Of a stretch of 64,000 nt of DNA, positions 21,529-31,141 are shown in pieces (position 1 is the stretch's first letter; every line of letters begins with the position of its first letter). Below the pieces are notes generated by a model that did not search any database, was not told the origin of the DNA, and worked only from the letters and a program-made list of their open reading frames with translations. This stretch comes from an uncultured Bacteroidales bacterium. Lineage in GTDB: Bacteria; Bacteroidota; Bacteroidia; Bacteroidales; UBA11471. The stretch spans positions 1 to 64,000 of the forward strand of contig CANQQA010000009.1 in NCBI GenBank assembly GCA_947625885.1, in the 5' to 3' direction. Made by a program: the position numbers and the translations under genes.

Positions 21529-22302
21529 ATGAATCGTATCAACCGACTTTTTCAAGAGAAGAAAAGAGACATTCTCTCCATTTATTTTTGTGCCGGACAC
21601 CCGACTTTCGAGGGCACGTGCGAAGTCATCAAAACGCTCGAATCCAAAGGCGTGGACATGATAGAGATAGGCATACCGTTCAGCGACCCGATGGCAGACG
21701 GTCCCGTGATACAGGAGGCTGCCACCCGCGCCCTGCGCAACGGCATGACCCTGCGCAAACTGTTCGGACAGCTTGCCGACATACGCAGCGACGTGCACAT
21801 TCCGTTGATACTCATGGGGTATCTGAATCCGATTCTGCAATACGGATTCGAGGCGTTCTGCCGCTCCTGCCAAGCATGCGGCATCGACGGCATCATCATT
21901 CCCGACCTGCCGTTCCGGGAATACATGGAAAATTACAAGGCAACCGCCGACCGCTACGACCTGCGGCTCATCATGCTCATCACGCCCGAAACGAGCGAGG
22001 AGCGCATACGCCTTATCGACGCGCATACCGATGGATTCATCTACATGGTATCGTCGGCTGCCATCACCGGCGCACAAAAAGATTTCAACGCCCAAAAGCT
22101 GGCATATTTCAAACGCATCGAGGCGATGCAGCTGCACAATCCCCGCATGATAGGATTCGGCATCTCCAACCGGCAGACGCACGAGGCGGCTTGCGACCAC
22201 GCCGCCGGCGCCATTATCGGCAGCAAATTCGTATCGCTGTTGCAGGAGGAGGGCGACGCCGGACGCGCTATCGACCGGCTTTTGCAGGCACTCCGAGAAT
22301 AA
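21529..22302 (+). CDS. trpA: Tryptophan synthase alpha chain
   Basis: DMIEIGIPFSDPMADGPVIQEA, GIIIPDLPF, GFGISNRQT. Confidence 0.97.
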   Translation: MNRINRLFQEKKRDILSIYFCAGHPTFEGTCEVIKTLESKGVDMIEIGIPFSDPMADGPVIQEAATRALRNGMTLRKLFGQLADIRSDVHIPLILMGYLNPILQYGFEAFCRSCQACGIDGIIIPDLPFREYMENYKATADRYDLRLIMLITPETSEERIRLIDAHTDGFIYMVSSAAITGAQKDFNAQKLAYFKRIEAMQLHNPRMIGFGISNRQTHEAACDHAAGAIIGSKFVSLLQEEGDAGRAIDRLLQALRE

Positions 22303-22304
22303 AT

Positions 22305-23264
22305 CTACATGCGGGCGCAGAAGCGGCTTACGGCAGCGGGAGGCACATCTTTGAGCAACACTTTTTTGTCGCTGTCGAGCAGGTAGAGCGAAGGCATGGC
22401 GCGCAACACATAGCGTTCACCGCCGTCGATAACGTCGTCGGCATCGAAGCCTGCCGTCCAATCAGCAGGTAAGAGAGCTCGCTGCCGCAACCACGTTTCG
22501 CGCGGGACATCGACGCACACCGCCAACACCCGCAAGCGTCCGCCGGCGGTGCGCAAGGAAATATAGACATCGTGCCGCAACTCGTCGATAATCTCCTTGC
22601 AATGGTCGCAGGTCGGGTCGTAAAAGAGCAGCAAGGTGTATTCGTCCGTCGTATCGTACAGCGTGTGCCGTTGTCCGTCCGGCGTTTCATAGATAAAATC
22701 GGCTGCCGGCGTTCCCACCCGATTTTTTCGAACGACCGCCAACTGTTGTTGCGGTCGTATCCGTTCGGATTTTTTCAACTGCTTCGAGCGTATTATTTCT
22801 TCGAGAAACCACGTATAATACGTTTCATTCATCAGGGGCGAACCGGCATCATACAAATAATGTTCCGCCAGCTCGACCAACAGGCGGTAAGCGGCGGCAT
22901 CGGTTTCCGCCCGACGCAAAAGACTCACGACAGAGGTGCGGCATACAGCCGTGTCGGCAAGAGGAAACAGCGAAATGTAATTGACAAAATTCTGTTCCAT
23001 GAAATCACGGTTGCGGCTGCGCGAAATATCCTCGAAATTCATCGCGTCCCAAAAATGTTCCACCACATAGGCGGCGCGCGATTCGGGCGACAACAAGAGC
23101 ACGGGCACTTCGGGCAAAGGCAGTTCGGGTGGCTGCGTCGTCTGCTCCGTCGAACAGGCAAACGGGTGGAGACAAACAAAAACGCCTCTCCCCGCTCCCG
23201 CAGCAACAGCCGCTGCCGCCCACCATACGACGGCAAAGAGTATTCTATTTTTGAGCAACGACAC
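22305..23264 (-). CDS. DUF5106-containing thioredoxin-like exported protein
   Basis: DUF5106-like N-terminal half; thioredoxin-like C-terminal half with LLFYDPTCDHCKEI (CxxC). Confidence 0.75.
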   Translation of the reverse strand: MSLLKNRILFAVVWWAAAAVAAGAGRGVFVCLHPFACSTEQTTQPPELPLPEVPVLLLSPESRAAYVVEHFWDAMNFEDISRSRNRDFMEQNFVNYISLFPLADTAVCRTSVVSLLRRAETDAAAYRLLVELAEHYLYDAGSPLMNETYYTWFLEEIIRSKQLKKSERIRPQQQLAVVRKNRVGTPAADFIYETPDGQRHTLYDTTDEYTLLLFYDPTCDHCKEIIDELRHDVYISLRTAGGRLRVLAVCVDVPRETWLRQRALLPADWTAGFDADDVIDGGERYVLRAMPSLYLLDSDKKVLLKDVPPAAVSRFCARM

Positions 23265-23310
23265 GATTTCGGCATTCGGTTATTTTCTTATAACAACCGA
23301 AACCGTTTTT

Positions 23311-24993
23311 TTATCGGGAAAAATAGGCTTTCAGCACGTCGGCATTGAGCAGGCGCGGCGTCTCAACCGCAAGAATTGCGACTCCTCCGGATTCTTGAAA
23401 GAAACGCGGCAGGATATCGCGCAGCGACACGGCATCGGCAACCCGATAGAAATCAATTCCACACAGACGTGCATACCCTTCGACATCGACGCGGCGGACG
23501 GTTTCGAAACAGGTTTCCGACTCGGGAAGTTCCGATGCCCCCACCAGCGTGCGGAATATGCCTCCGCCTCCGTTGCATATCACGACGATGCGGAGATTCG
23601 ACGGCAGGTCGCCCGTCGCCAACGCGGCGGCATCGTAAAGAAAACTCATATCGCCGATGATGCACACCGTAAACCTGTTCGAGGCGAACGCTGCACCGAC
23701 CGCTGTCGATAGCGAACCGTCGATGCCGCTCGTGCCGCGATTGCCGTCGGAACGGGAAACCTGCGGATACTCGAACAGTTGGGCATAACGCACCGTCATT
23801 CCGTTGGAAAGCTGCACGGCGGCACCTGCCGGCAAAGCGGGCATCAGCAAGGAAAAAGCGGCGAGGTCGCTCCACGCTGCCGACGACAAAAAGGCGTCGT
23901 GGCGACGGGTCGCCTCCTCGCGCAAAGCCCGCCAAAGGTCGCGGTAACCGCATGCCGCCGACTGCCAATAAGACGATATGGCAGCGAAAAAATCACTCGG
24001 GGCAAGACGAATATGACGGGTAAGCGACTGCATCGTATCGACGATATGTCCGCCCGTATCGAGGTGCCAATGTTCCTCCGGTCGGTTTTCGCGCAAAAAA
24101 TGTTTGAGTCGGCGCGACACCGGTGCACCGCCGAATGTAATAAGAATATCGGGGTGATACTCCTCCAACCGGTCGGCGGGCATGACAGAGAGTACACGGT
24201 CTACCGTAGGAATGGCGCCGGCGACAGGCAGATTGGCAAGGCTTTCTGTCAGCAGCACAACTTGCGAAAAATCCGCCGCACGTGTCAAAAGCGAAGCGAG
24301 CGCGGCATCGGGCGCAGCAAAAGAAGCGACTATCAAAACACGTTTTCCCGACGAAAGCATCGCCGCCAAACGGCGGGCTTCGGCATCGGGCAGTGTCGAT
24401 GCCACAGGTACTGCCTCAATCGAGCGCTCCGGCATCGGATAAGCCTTTACTCCGTAAAGCGGTTCGCGAAAAGGCACGTCGAGATGCACCGGTCCTTGCG
24501 GCGAAATCAGCGCGGTGTTGAGCGCGTCATTGACAAGGCGGTTGGCATACCAGCGCTCGTCGGCACACGAAAGTTCGGCAGGCAGGCGGTATGAGGCTTT
24601 GACAAACGGTGCAAGGGCGGCATACTGTCGTATGGTCTGGCTGTCGTCTTGGTCAATCCACTCCTCCGGACGGTCGGCAGAGATGACAATCAACGGCAGG
24701 CGTTGGTAAAAAGCCTCCGCCACCGCCGGCGCATAATTGAGCAGCGCCGTGCCCGACGTGCAAACAAGGGCAACCGCCTCGCCCGACTGCTGCGCCATAC
24801 CCACCGCCATATAGGCGGCGACACGCTCATCGAGAACAACACGACAGGAAAGTTCGCGGCGGCGTGTCAAGGAGATTATCAACGGGGCATTGCGGGAGCC
24901 GGGTGAAAGCAGAACGCGTCGCACCCCTTTCCGCACCAACAATTCCGTCAAAATCTTGGCAGTTTCTTTTTCGGAATAGAGATTATCATTCAT
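23311..24993 (-). CDS. menD: 2-succinyl-5-enolpyruvyl-6-hydroxy-3-cyclohexene-1-carboxylate synthase
   Basis: ThDP enzyme: LSPGSRNAPL, CTSGTALLNYAPAVAEA, RGTSGIDGSLSTAVGAA. Confidence 0.95.
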   Translation of the reverse strand: MNDNLYSEKETAKILTELLVRKGVRRVLLSPGSRNAPLIISLTRRRELSCRVVLDERVAAYMAVGMAQQSGEAVALVCTSGTALLNYAPAVAEAFYQRLPLIVISADRPEEWIDQDDSQTIRQYAALAPFVKASYRLPAELSCADERWYANRLVNDALNTALISPQGPVHLDVPFREPLYGVKAYPMPERSIEAVPVASTLPDAEARRLAAMLSSGKRVLIVASFAAPDAALASLLTRAADFSQVVLLTESLANLPVAGAIPTVDRVLSVMPADRLEEYHPDILITFGGAPVSRRLKHFLRENRPEEHWHLDTGGHIVDTMQSLTRHIRLAPSDFFAAISSYWQSAACGYRDLWRALREEATRRHDAFLSSAAWSDLAAFSLLMPALPAGAAVQLSNGMTVRYAQLFEYPQVSRSDGNRGTSGIDGSLSTAVGAAFASNRFTVCIIGDMSFLYDAAALATGDLPSNLRIVVICNGGGGIFRTLVGASELPESETCFETVRRVDVEGYARLCGIDFYRVADAVSLRDILPRFFQESGGVAILAVETPRLLNADVLKAYFSR

Positions 24994-26119
24994 CGTCGGT
25001 CAGTACACATTGTTTCACCACACGGAGCAGCGGCTCCGCTTTGAGAGAAGTTTCGTTCCACTCCGAGCGGGCATCGCTGCGGGCAGTAAGTCCTCCGCCT
25101 ACATGTATGTCGACACGGTCGGCATAAAGTTCCATTGAACGCAAATTTACAAATAAATCGTATTCGCCCGTACCGTCGAACATGCCTAAATATCCGGCAT
25201 AGCAGCGGCGGCTGTTTTTTTCGGTAGCAGCAATAGCGCGCAGCGCAGCTTCACGCGGACAGCCGCCCACCGCCGGCGTCGGGTGCAACCGTCGCACCAG
25301 CGCATCTGCCGCCTCATCGGGACAAGTGGTCGAAAGGGTCAACCGTGTGAAAAGGTGGCGCACATTGCCTGCCGCACAATCTTCCACGTCTCCGACATGC
25401 ACATCGCCGGCGACCGTCTGCCGGAAAACCTCGCGTATATAATCGGTAACGAGCTGCTGCTCCTCGCGCTCTTTTTCGCCCCACGCCGACGGGTCGCCGC
25501 ACCGCTTGGTAGCTGCCACCGAACAGGCGGAAAAGGTATTGCCCCGCCGTTGCAGAAAGAGTTCGGGCGACGCACCCAACCACAACGTCGTACCGGGCAG
25601 GTAAAAGAGAAAAACAAAAGCATCGGGAAATGCCTCGCACATCGCATCGAACAACGCCGCTACCCGCCGCTGCGGCGCACAGGGCACCGAAACGACCCGC
25701 GACAAAACGACCTTCTGCAAATTGTCCCGCAGCAAAGAAGCTATCAAGCGAGCGGCTTGCCGCTCGTAAACCGCCTGCGAGACAGCCGACAAAGCCGGTG
25801 CCGACGGCAATTTCACCGACGGACGAGCTGAGAGCGCGTCCCAGCCGCAGGCATCGTCGAGCGTCATTTCGGCAGCGATGAAACAGACGGGCAATTCCGT
25901 CTCATCGAAAGGGTGTACAAAAAAACCGCGCCGGCGGGACAACGCGGACAAAGAAACGTCTGCCGGCTTCACGGCGGAGAGCTGCGCGCCAAACTCGGGC
26001 TGCCCACCGCCCTGCCGGCGGCAAGCATAGAAAGGCACTCCTTTGTCGAGGCACAAGCGTATGGCGTCTTGCAATGATTTCATTTTTGAAGATTTGAGGC
26101 TCGCCGACCTATTTTCCAA
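24986..26119 (-). CDS. menF: Isochorismate synthase
   Basis: Chorismate-binding motifs (KVVLSRVV, HPTPAVGGCPREAAL, RCYAGYLG); 8-nt overlap with menD. Confidence 0.88.
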   Translation of the reverse strand: MENRSASLKSSKMKSLQDAIRLCLDKGVPFYACRRQGGGQPEFGAQLSAVKPADVSLSALSRRRGFFVHPFDETELPVCFIAAEMTLDDACGWDALSARPSVKLPSAPALSAVSQAVYERQAARLIASLLRDNLQKVVLSRVVSVPCAPQRRVAALFDAMCEAFPDAFVFLFYLPGTTLWLGASPELFLQRRGNTFSACSVAATKRCGDPSAWGEKEREEQQLVTDYIREVFRQTVAGDVHVGDVEDCAAGNVRHLFTRLTLSTTCPDEAADALVRRLHPTPAVGGCPREAALRAIAATEKNSRRCYAGYLGMFDGTGEYDLFVNLRSMELYADRVDIHVGGGLTARSDARSEWNETSLKAEPLLRVVKQCVLTDDE

Positions 26120-26121
26120 AA

Positions 26122-27417
26122 TTACTCGACAACGGCGAAAAGTTCAAAGGGTTGCGCCGATGTGATGCGCACCGTATAAAACTCACCGACCGTCAGGACG
26201 CGCGTCTTTTCGACCAACACTTCGGGATCGACTTCGGGCGAATCGTACTGCGTGCGCCCCACGTAATAGTCCGGCTCCTCGCGGTCGATAACGACCTGCA
26301 TACGATTGCCCGCCTTCGAGGCGGCAACATCGGCGGCAATCGCCTCCTGCGCCTCCATAAGGAGGTCGAGACGCCGCTGCTTCTCGGCGGCGGGGACATC
26401 GTCGGCATAGTGTTGCGCCGAATAAGTGCCCTCCTCTTCGGAATAGGCAAACGCCCCCATACGCTCGAAACGGGCTTCGCGCACGAAACGGAGCAGTTCG
26501 TCGAAAGCCTCCTCCGTCTCCCCGCAAAAGCCCACCATAAACGTGGTGCGCAGGTGTATGCCGGGCACTTCGCGGCGAATGCGCTCCAACAGCGCTTCCG
26601 TTTCTTTGCGGGTGATGTGGCGGCGCATACGGTGCAGCACGCCGTCGTCGATGTGCTGCAAGGCGATGTCGAGGTATTTGCAGATGTTGTCGTGGCGCGC
26701 CATGACGGGCAGCAAATCGAGCGGGAAATGGTCGGGATAAGCATAGTGCAGCCGCAGCCACTTCACACCGCGAACGGAAGCGATGCGCTCCACCAGTTCG
26801 GCGATGCGGTATTCGCCGTAAAGGTCTTTTCCGTAATAGGTAAGGTCTTGGGCGATAAGCTGAAATTCCTTGACGCCCTGCACCGCCAACGTTTCGACTT
26901 CGGCGACGATTTCGTCCATCGGGCGGGAAACGTAACGCCCCGTAATGAGGGGTATGGCACAATAGGCACACATACGGTCGCACCCTTCGGCTATTTTTAC
27001 ATAGGCATAGTGCGGCGGGGTGGTCAGTTCGCGCTGCAAGCGAAACTCGTCGCGGTAGGCTTTACCCAATTCTTCAAGCAGACGGGGATAATCGAATTTG
27101 CCGTAAAACTTATCGACTTCGGGAATTTCGCCCGCCAGCTCCTCCATGTAACGCTGCGAGAGGCAGCCCATGACATAGAGGCGGCGTATCCGGCGCTGTT
27201 TTTTCGCCTGCGCAAAAGTGAGTATCATCTCGATGGATTCTTCTTTGGCATCGCCGATGAATCCGCAGGTGTTGATGACGACGATTTCACCCCTGACTTC
27301 GGCGGCATCGTGGTACACCTCGTAGCCGGCGGCCCGAAACTGCTTCATCAGCCGTTCCGAATCGACCAAATTTTTGGAGCACCCGAGCGTGATGACGTCG
27401 ATACGATTTTTGACCAT
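26122..27417 (-). CDS. rimO: Ribosomal protein S12 methylthiotransferase RimO
   Basis: VITLGCSKNLVDSERL; radical SAM EGCDRMCAYCAIP; C-terminal TRAM-like domain; start at MVKNR within ORF 26122..27591. Confidence 0.95.
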   Translation of the reverse strand: MVKNRIDVITLGCSKNLVDSERLMKQFRAAGYEVYHDAAEVRGEIVVINTCGFIGDAKEESIEMILTFAQAKKQRRIRRLYVMGCLSQRYMEELAGEIPEVDKFYGKFDYPRLLEELGKAYRDEFRLQRELTTPPHYAYVKIAEGCDRMCAYCAIPLITGRYVSRPMDEIVAEVETLAVQGVKEFQLIAQDLTYYGKDLYGEYRIAELVERIASVRGVKWLRLHYAYPDHFPLDLLPVMARHDNICKYLDIALQHIDDGVLHRMRRHITRKETEALLERIRREVPGIHLRTTFMVGFCGETEEAFDELLRFVREARFERMGAFAYSEEEGTYSAQHYADDVPAAEKQRRLDLLMEAQEAIAADVAASKAGNRMQVVIDREEPDYYVGRTQYDSPEVDPEVLVEKTRVLTVGEFYTVRITSAQPFELFAVVE

Positions 27418-27421
27418 CGGG

Positions 27422-28381
27422 TTAATTTTCGCTGAACAACGATTCGACAAACTCGCGGCGGCGGAAAGGCTGCAAATCTTCCATGCCTTCGCCAAGCCCG
27501 ATGTATTTGACCGGCGTTTTGAACTGGTCGGATATGCCGATGACGACGCCGCCCTTGGCGGTGCCGTCGAGTTTGGTGATGGCGAGGGCATTGACTTCGG
27601 TGGCGGCGGTAAACTGCCGAGCCTGCTCGAAAGCGTTTTGCCCCGTAGAGCCGTCGAGCACGAGCAGCACCTCCTGCGGCGCGCCGGGCACGACTTTATC
27701 CATGACTTTTTTGATTTTCGTAAGTTCGTTCATCAGCCCGATTTTGTTGTGCAGACGTCCGGCGGTGTCGATAATCGCCACATCGGCGCCGGCAGCTTTT
27801 GCCGCGCTAAGGGTGTCGAAAGCGACCGACGCAGGGTCGGCGCCCATTTTCTGCTTGACGACGGGTACTCCCACCCGCTCGCCCCAAATGACAATCTGCT
27901 CTACGGCGGCGGCGCGGAAAGTGTCGGCAGCGCCGAGATACACTTTCAATCCGTTTTTCTTGTACTGGTAAGCGAGTTTTCCGATAGTGGTGGTTTTGCC
28001 CACCCCGTTCACGCCGACGACCATAATGACGTATGGGGTCGTAACATTCTGCGGCACAACGAAATCTGTCTCGTCGCCCGTATGGTTTTCGGCAAGCAGC
28101 GCCACGATTTCTTCGCGGAGGATATTTTTCAATTCGCCGGTCGACAGATATTTGTCGCGTGCCACGCGGCGTTCGATGCGCTCGATGATGCGCAACGTGG
28201 TTTCGACGCCCACGTCGGAGGTTATCAATATCTCTTCGAGGTCGTCGAGCACGGCATCATCGACGGTGGATTTGCCGGCGACCGCGCGGGTGATTTTCGT
28301 GAACATTCCCTCTTTGGTCTTTGCCAGCCCTTTGTCGAGCGTCTCTTTTTTTTCTTTCTGGAAGAAATCGAAAAATCCCAT
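27422..28381 (-). CDS. ftsY: Signal recognition particle receptor FtsY
   Basis: VVGVNGVGKTTTIGKLA, DTAGRLHNK, TKLDGTAKGG. Confidence 0.97.
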   Translation of the reverse strand: MGFFDFFQKEKKETLDKGLAKTKEGMFTKITRAVAGKSTVDDAVLDDLEEILITSDVGVETTLRIIERIERRVARDKYLSTGELKNILREEIVALLAENHTGDETDFVVPQNVTTPYVIMVVGVNGVGKTTTIGKLAYQYKKNGLKVYLGAADTFRAAAVEQIVIWGERVGVPVVKQKMGADPASVAFDTLSAAKAAGADVAIIDTAGRLHNKIGLMNELTKIKKVMDKVVPGAPQEVLLVLDGSTGQNAFEQARQFTAATEVNALAITKLDGTAKGGVVIGISDQFKTPVKYIGLGEGMEDLQPFRRREFVESLFSEN

Positions 28382-28420
28382 ATATCTCTGTTGTTTTAGC
28401 GAATTATAAAATCCTGTTAT

Positions 28421-30853
28421 TTAATCGAATATGCCTTCGATAGCCTCCTCCTCGATGTTTATCGGAGGCACCGTCTTCCCTGCATTGTCGGGCAGTTTGC
28501 CGACAACGCCGTCGCACGGAAGGAAAATGACGGAATCGACGGCAAAAGTATCTGCCGGCGTGTACAGCAAGGTGCTGTCGGCATATACTTTCTGTATGTA
28601 GTGCGCATAAATGGGGAGCGCAGTATTGGCGCCCTGCCCGTCGGCAATCTGGTCGAAGTGTATCGAACGCTCCTCACCGCCTACCCACACGCCGGTTACC
28701 AAGGCGGGGGTGAATCCCATGAACCAGCCGTCGGAATTGTTGTTGGTCGTTCCGGTTTTTCCGCCCATCTGCGCGTCGATTTTATAACGGAGGCGCAGGC
28801 GTATGCCGGTGCCTTTGTCGATGACATCGCACAACATGGGAAGCATTTTCAGATAGGTCGACTCGCTGAACACTTCGGAAATCTGCGGCACAAAATCGGC
28901 AATGGCGTTCCCGTAACAGTCTTCGATGCGGGAGACGTAAATGGGATCGACCCGCAGACCGTAATTGGAAAACGCCGTATAGGCGGTAACCATTTCTTCG
29001 ACGGAAACATCGGCGACACCGAGGCAAAGGGAGATGACGGGGTCTATCTGTCCGTGTATGCCGAACGAGTTCATCAGCTGTACCAACGACTGCGGCGAAA
29101 GGCGGTTCATCAGGTAAGCCGAAATCCAGTTGTTCGACTTGGAAAGCGCCCAGCGCAGCGTTACGTTCTCGCCCACCCGCTCGGACGAGGCATTTCGGGG
29201 CGACCACACTTCGCCGCTCGCGCGGTCGAAGATATTGGGTTGTACATTGGGTGCGAGGTCGCAGGGCGAATAACCCTCCTCCATTGCCAGCGTGTAAAGG
29301 AAGGGTTTTATCGTAGAGCCGACCTGACGCCGCCCGCCCGACACCATATCGTATTTGAAGTTACGGAAGTCGATGCCGCCTACATAGGCTTTGACATGAC
29401 CGTTGCGGCTGTCGACAGACATGAATCCGGTGCGCAGCAGCGTCTTGCAGTAGCGTATGGAATCGAAAGGCGTCATGACCGTATCGAGAGGTCCGTTCCA
29501 CGAAAAGAGGCGCATCGGCACAGGAGTAGCGAATGCCTCATCAATTTCGTCGCTGCTCGCACCGTTTTGTTTCATGGTGCGATAGCGGTCGCTCTGTTCT
29601 TTTGCCCGCGTCATGATTTCTTTCACCTCTTCGGGCAAGAGGTCTTTGGAGAAAGGAGCATATTCTTTGCCGCGCTTTTCGTCTTCGAAACGGGGTTGTA
29701 TGTATCCGCCCAGATATTCGGCAACTGCCTCCTCGGCATAGCGTTGCATACGGGTGTCGAGGGTCGTATAGATTTTCAGCCCGTCGGTATAAATGTTGTA
29801 CGGCGAACCGTCGGCTTTGCGATTTTTCCGACACCAGCCGTAAAGGGGATTCGTCGCCCACGCAATGGAGTCGTCGATATACTGCTGCCGCTGCCAGCCG
29901 CGGTAGTTGCGCCTATCGGGCTTATCTGCCATCATGACCAGCCGGATATGCTCCCGAAAATAGGGGGCTATACCCGTTTCGTGATTGACGCGGCGGAAGC
30001 AGGTCTTTATGGGCAGTCTTTTGAGGGAGTCGCACTCGAACGCCGTCAGGTAGCCGGCTTTGCACATCTGGTCGAGTACGGTATTGCGCCGTTCCAACGA
30101 GCGGTCGGGATAGAGTATGGGATTGTACAGACGGGGGTTCTTGCACATTCCCACCAAGACGGCAGCCTCCTCCACTTTCAAATTCTTCGGTTCGGTATCG
30201 AAATAAATGTTTGCCGCCGACTGCAAGCCTACGGCATCGAACAGGAAATCGAATTTGTTGAGATACATATTCACGATTTCCTCTTTCGTGTAAAAATGTT
30301 CCAACTGCACGGCAATGACCCACTCGATGGGCTTTTGGAAAAGGCGTTCTTTCACATTGCCCGCCGTCGGCGAGTAGAGCAGTTTCGCCAACTGCTGGGT
30401 GATGGTACTGCCGCCGCCCGCGCTTTTCTGTCCCAAAAATCCGCGCTTCACAATGGCGCGCATGAGCGCCTTGAAGTCGATGCCCGAATGTTCGTAGAAA
30501 CGGACGTCTTCGGTGGCAAGCAAGGCTTCGAGCATCGTTTGGGATATTTGGTCGTAGTCGATGGATATGCGGTTGCCCTGCGCCAAATAGAAACGTCCTA
30601 TCGGCTGCATATCGGCGGAATAGATTTCCGATGCCAGTTTGTCTTTCGGATTCTGCAACTCCTCTATGGGGGGCATATATCCGATACGCCCTTCGGCTAT
30701 GGAATAAAAGAGCCACCACACGCCGCCGGCGACCAACACCAGCAGCGTCCACAACGAAAGGACAATCCAGAGGGTAATGTCCCGCTTCGGCTTCGCAGGG
30801 TGTTTGGATTCAGTCGGAGCATTCTTTTTTTTCGACGAAAACAACGCGCACAT
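28421..30853 (-). CDS. Penicillin-binding protein 1A (bifunctional transglycosylase/transpeptidase)
   Basis: TEDVRFYEHSGID, GGGSTITQQLAKLL, SxxK region GSTIKPFLYT, KTGTTNNNSDGWF. Confidence 0.95.
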   Translation of the reverse strand: MCALFSSKKKNAPTESKHPAKPKRDITLWIVLSLWTLLVLVAGGVWWLFYSIAEGRIGYMPPIEELQNPKDKLASEIYSADMQPIGRFYLAQGNRISIDYDQISQTMLEALLATEDVRFYEHSGIDFKALMRAIVKRGFLGQKSAGGGSTITQQLAKLLYSPTAGNVKERLFQKPIEWVIAVQLEHFYTKEEIVNMYLNKFDFLFDAVGLQSAANIYFDTEPKNLKVEEAAVLVGMCKNPRLYNPILYPDRSLERRNTVLDQMCKAGYLTAFECDSLKRLPIKTCFRRVNHETGIAPYFREHIRLVMMADKPDRRNYRGWQRQQYIDDSIAWATNPLYGWCRKNRKADGSPYNIYTDGLKIYTTLDTRMQRYAEEAVAEYLGGYIQPRFEDEKRGKEYAPFSKDLLPEEVKEIMTRAKEQSDRYRTMKQNGASSDEIDEAFATPVPMRLFSWNGPLDTVMTPFDSIRYCKTLLRTGFMSVDSRNGHVKAYVGGIDFRNFKYDMVSGGRRQVGSTIKPFLYTLAMEEGYSPCDLAPNVQPNIFDRASGEVWSPRNASSERVGENVTLRWALSKSNNWISAYLMNRLSPQSLVQLMNSFGIHGQIDPVISLCLGVADVSVEEMVTAYTAFSNYGLRVDPIYVSRIEDCYGNAIADFVPQISEVFSESTYLKMLPMLCDVIDKGTGIRLRLRYKIDAQMGGKTGTTNNNSDGWFMGFTPALVTGVWVGGEERSIHFDQIADGQGANTALPIYAHYIQKVYADSTLLYTPADTFAVDSVIFLPCDGVVGKLPDNAGKTVPPINIEEEAIEGIFD

Positions 30854-31047
30854 ATATCGTCATGAAAATATTCGACAATTTTTTACGGAACGGAACGGCT
30901 CGCCGCCGCACATATCCGCTTCAAAGGTAATGCAAATTTTTCATATCCGCTACTTTTCGGAGCCAAGAATTTCCCTGCACAGAAAAGAGAATCGGGAGGC
31001 GGTATCTTTTCCGAAATATTCCGTCCGTACTTTTCGGTGGAAAAATA

Positions 31048-31075
31048 CCGCCCCGCCATTCACATGGCAGGGCGG
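31048..31075 (-). terminator. Intrinsic terminator downstream of the giant LRR gene
   Basis: Minus-strand CCGCCCTGCCAT-GTGA-ATGGCGGGGCGG then TATTTTT. Confidence 0.8.
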
Positions 31076-31141
31076 CGGGTCAAAAACTATCTATTCAGGA
31101 AATTCTTCATTCTATTGTCTTTCGCAATCATATTTATTTGT

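Noticed and set aside
28601-30865. 754-aa + strand ORF
   Set aside because: Antisense to PBP1A, whose minus-strand motifs are unambiguous.
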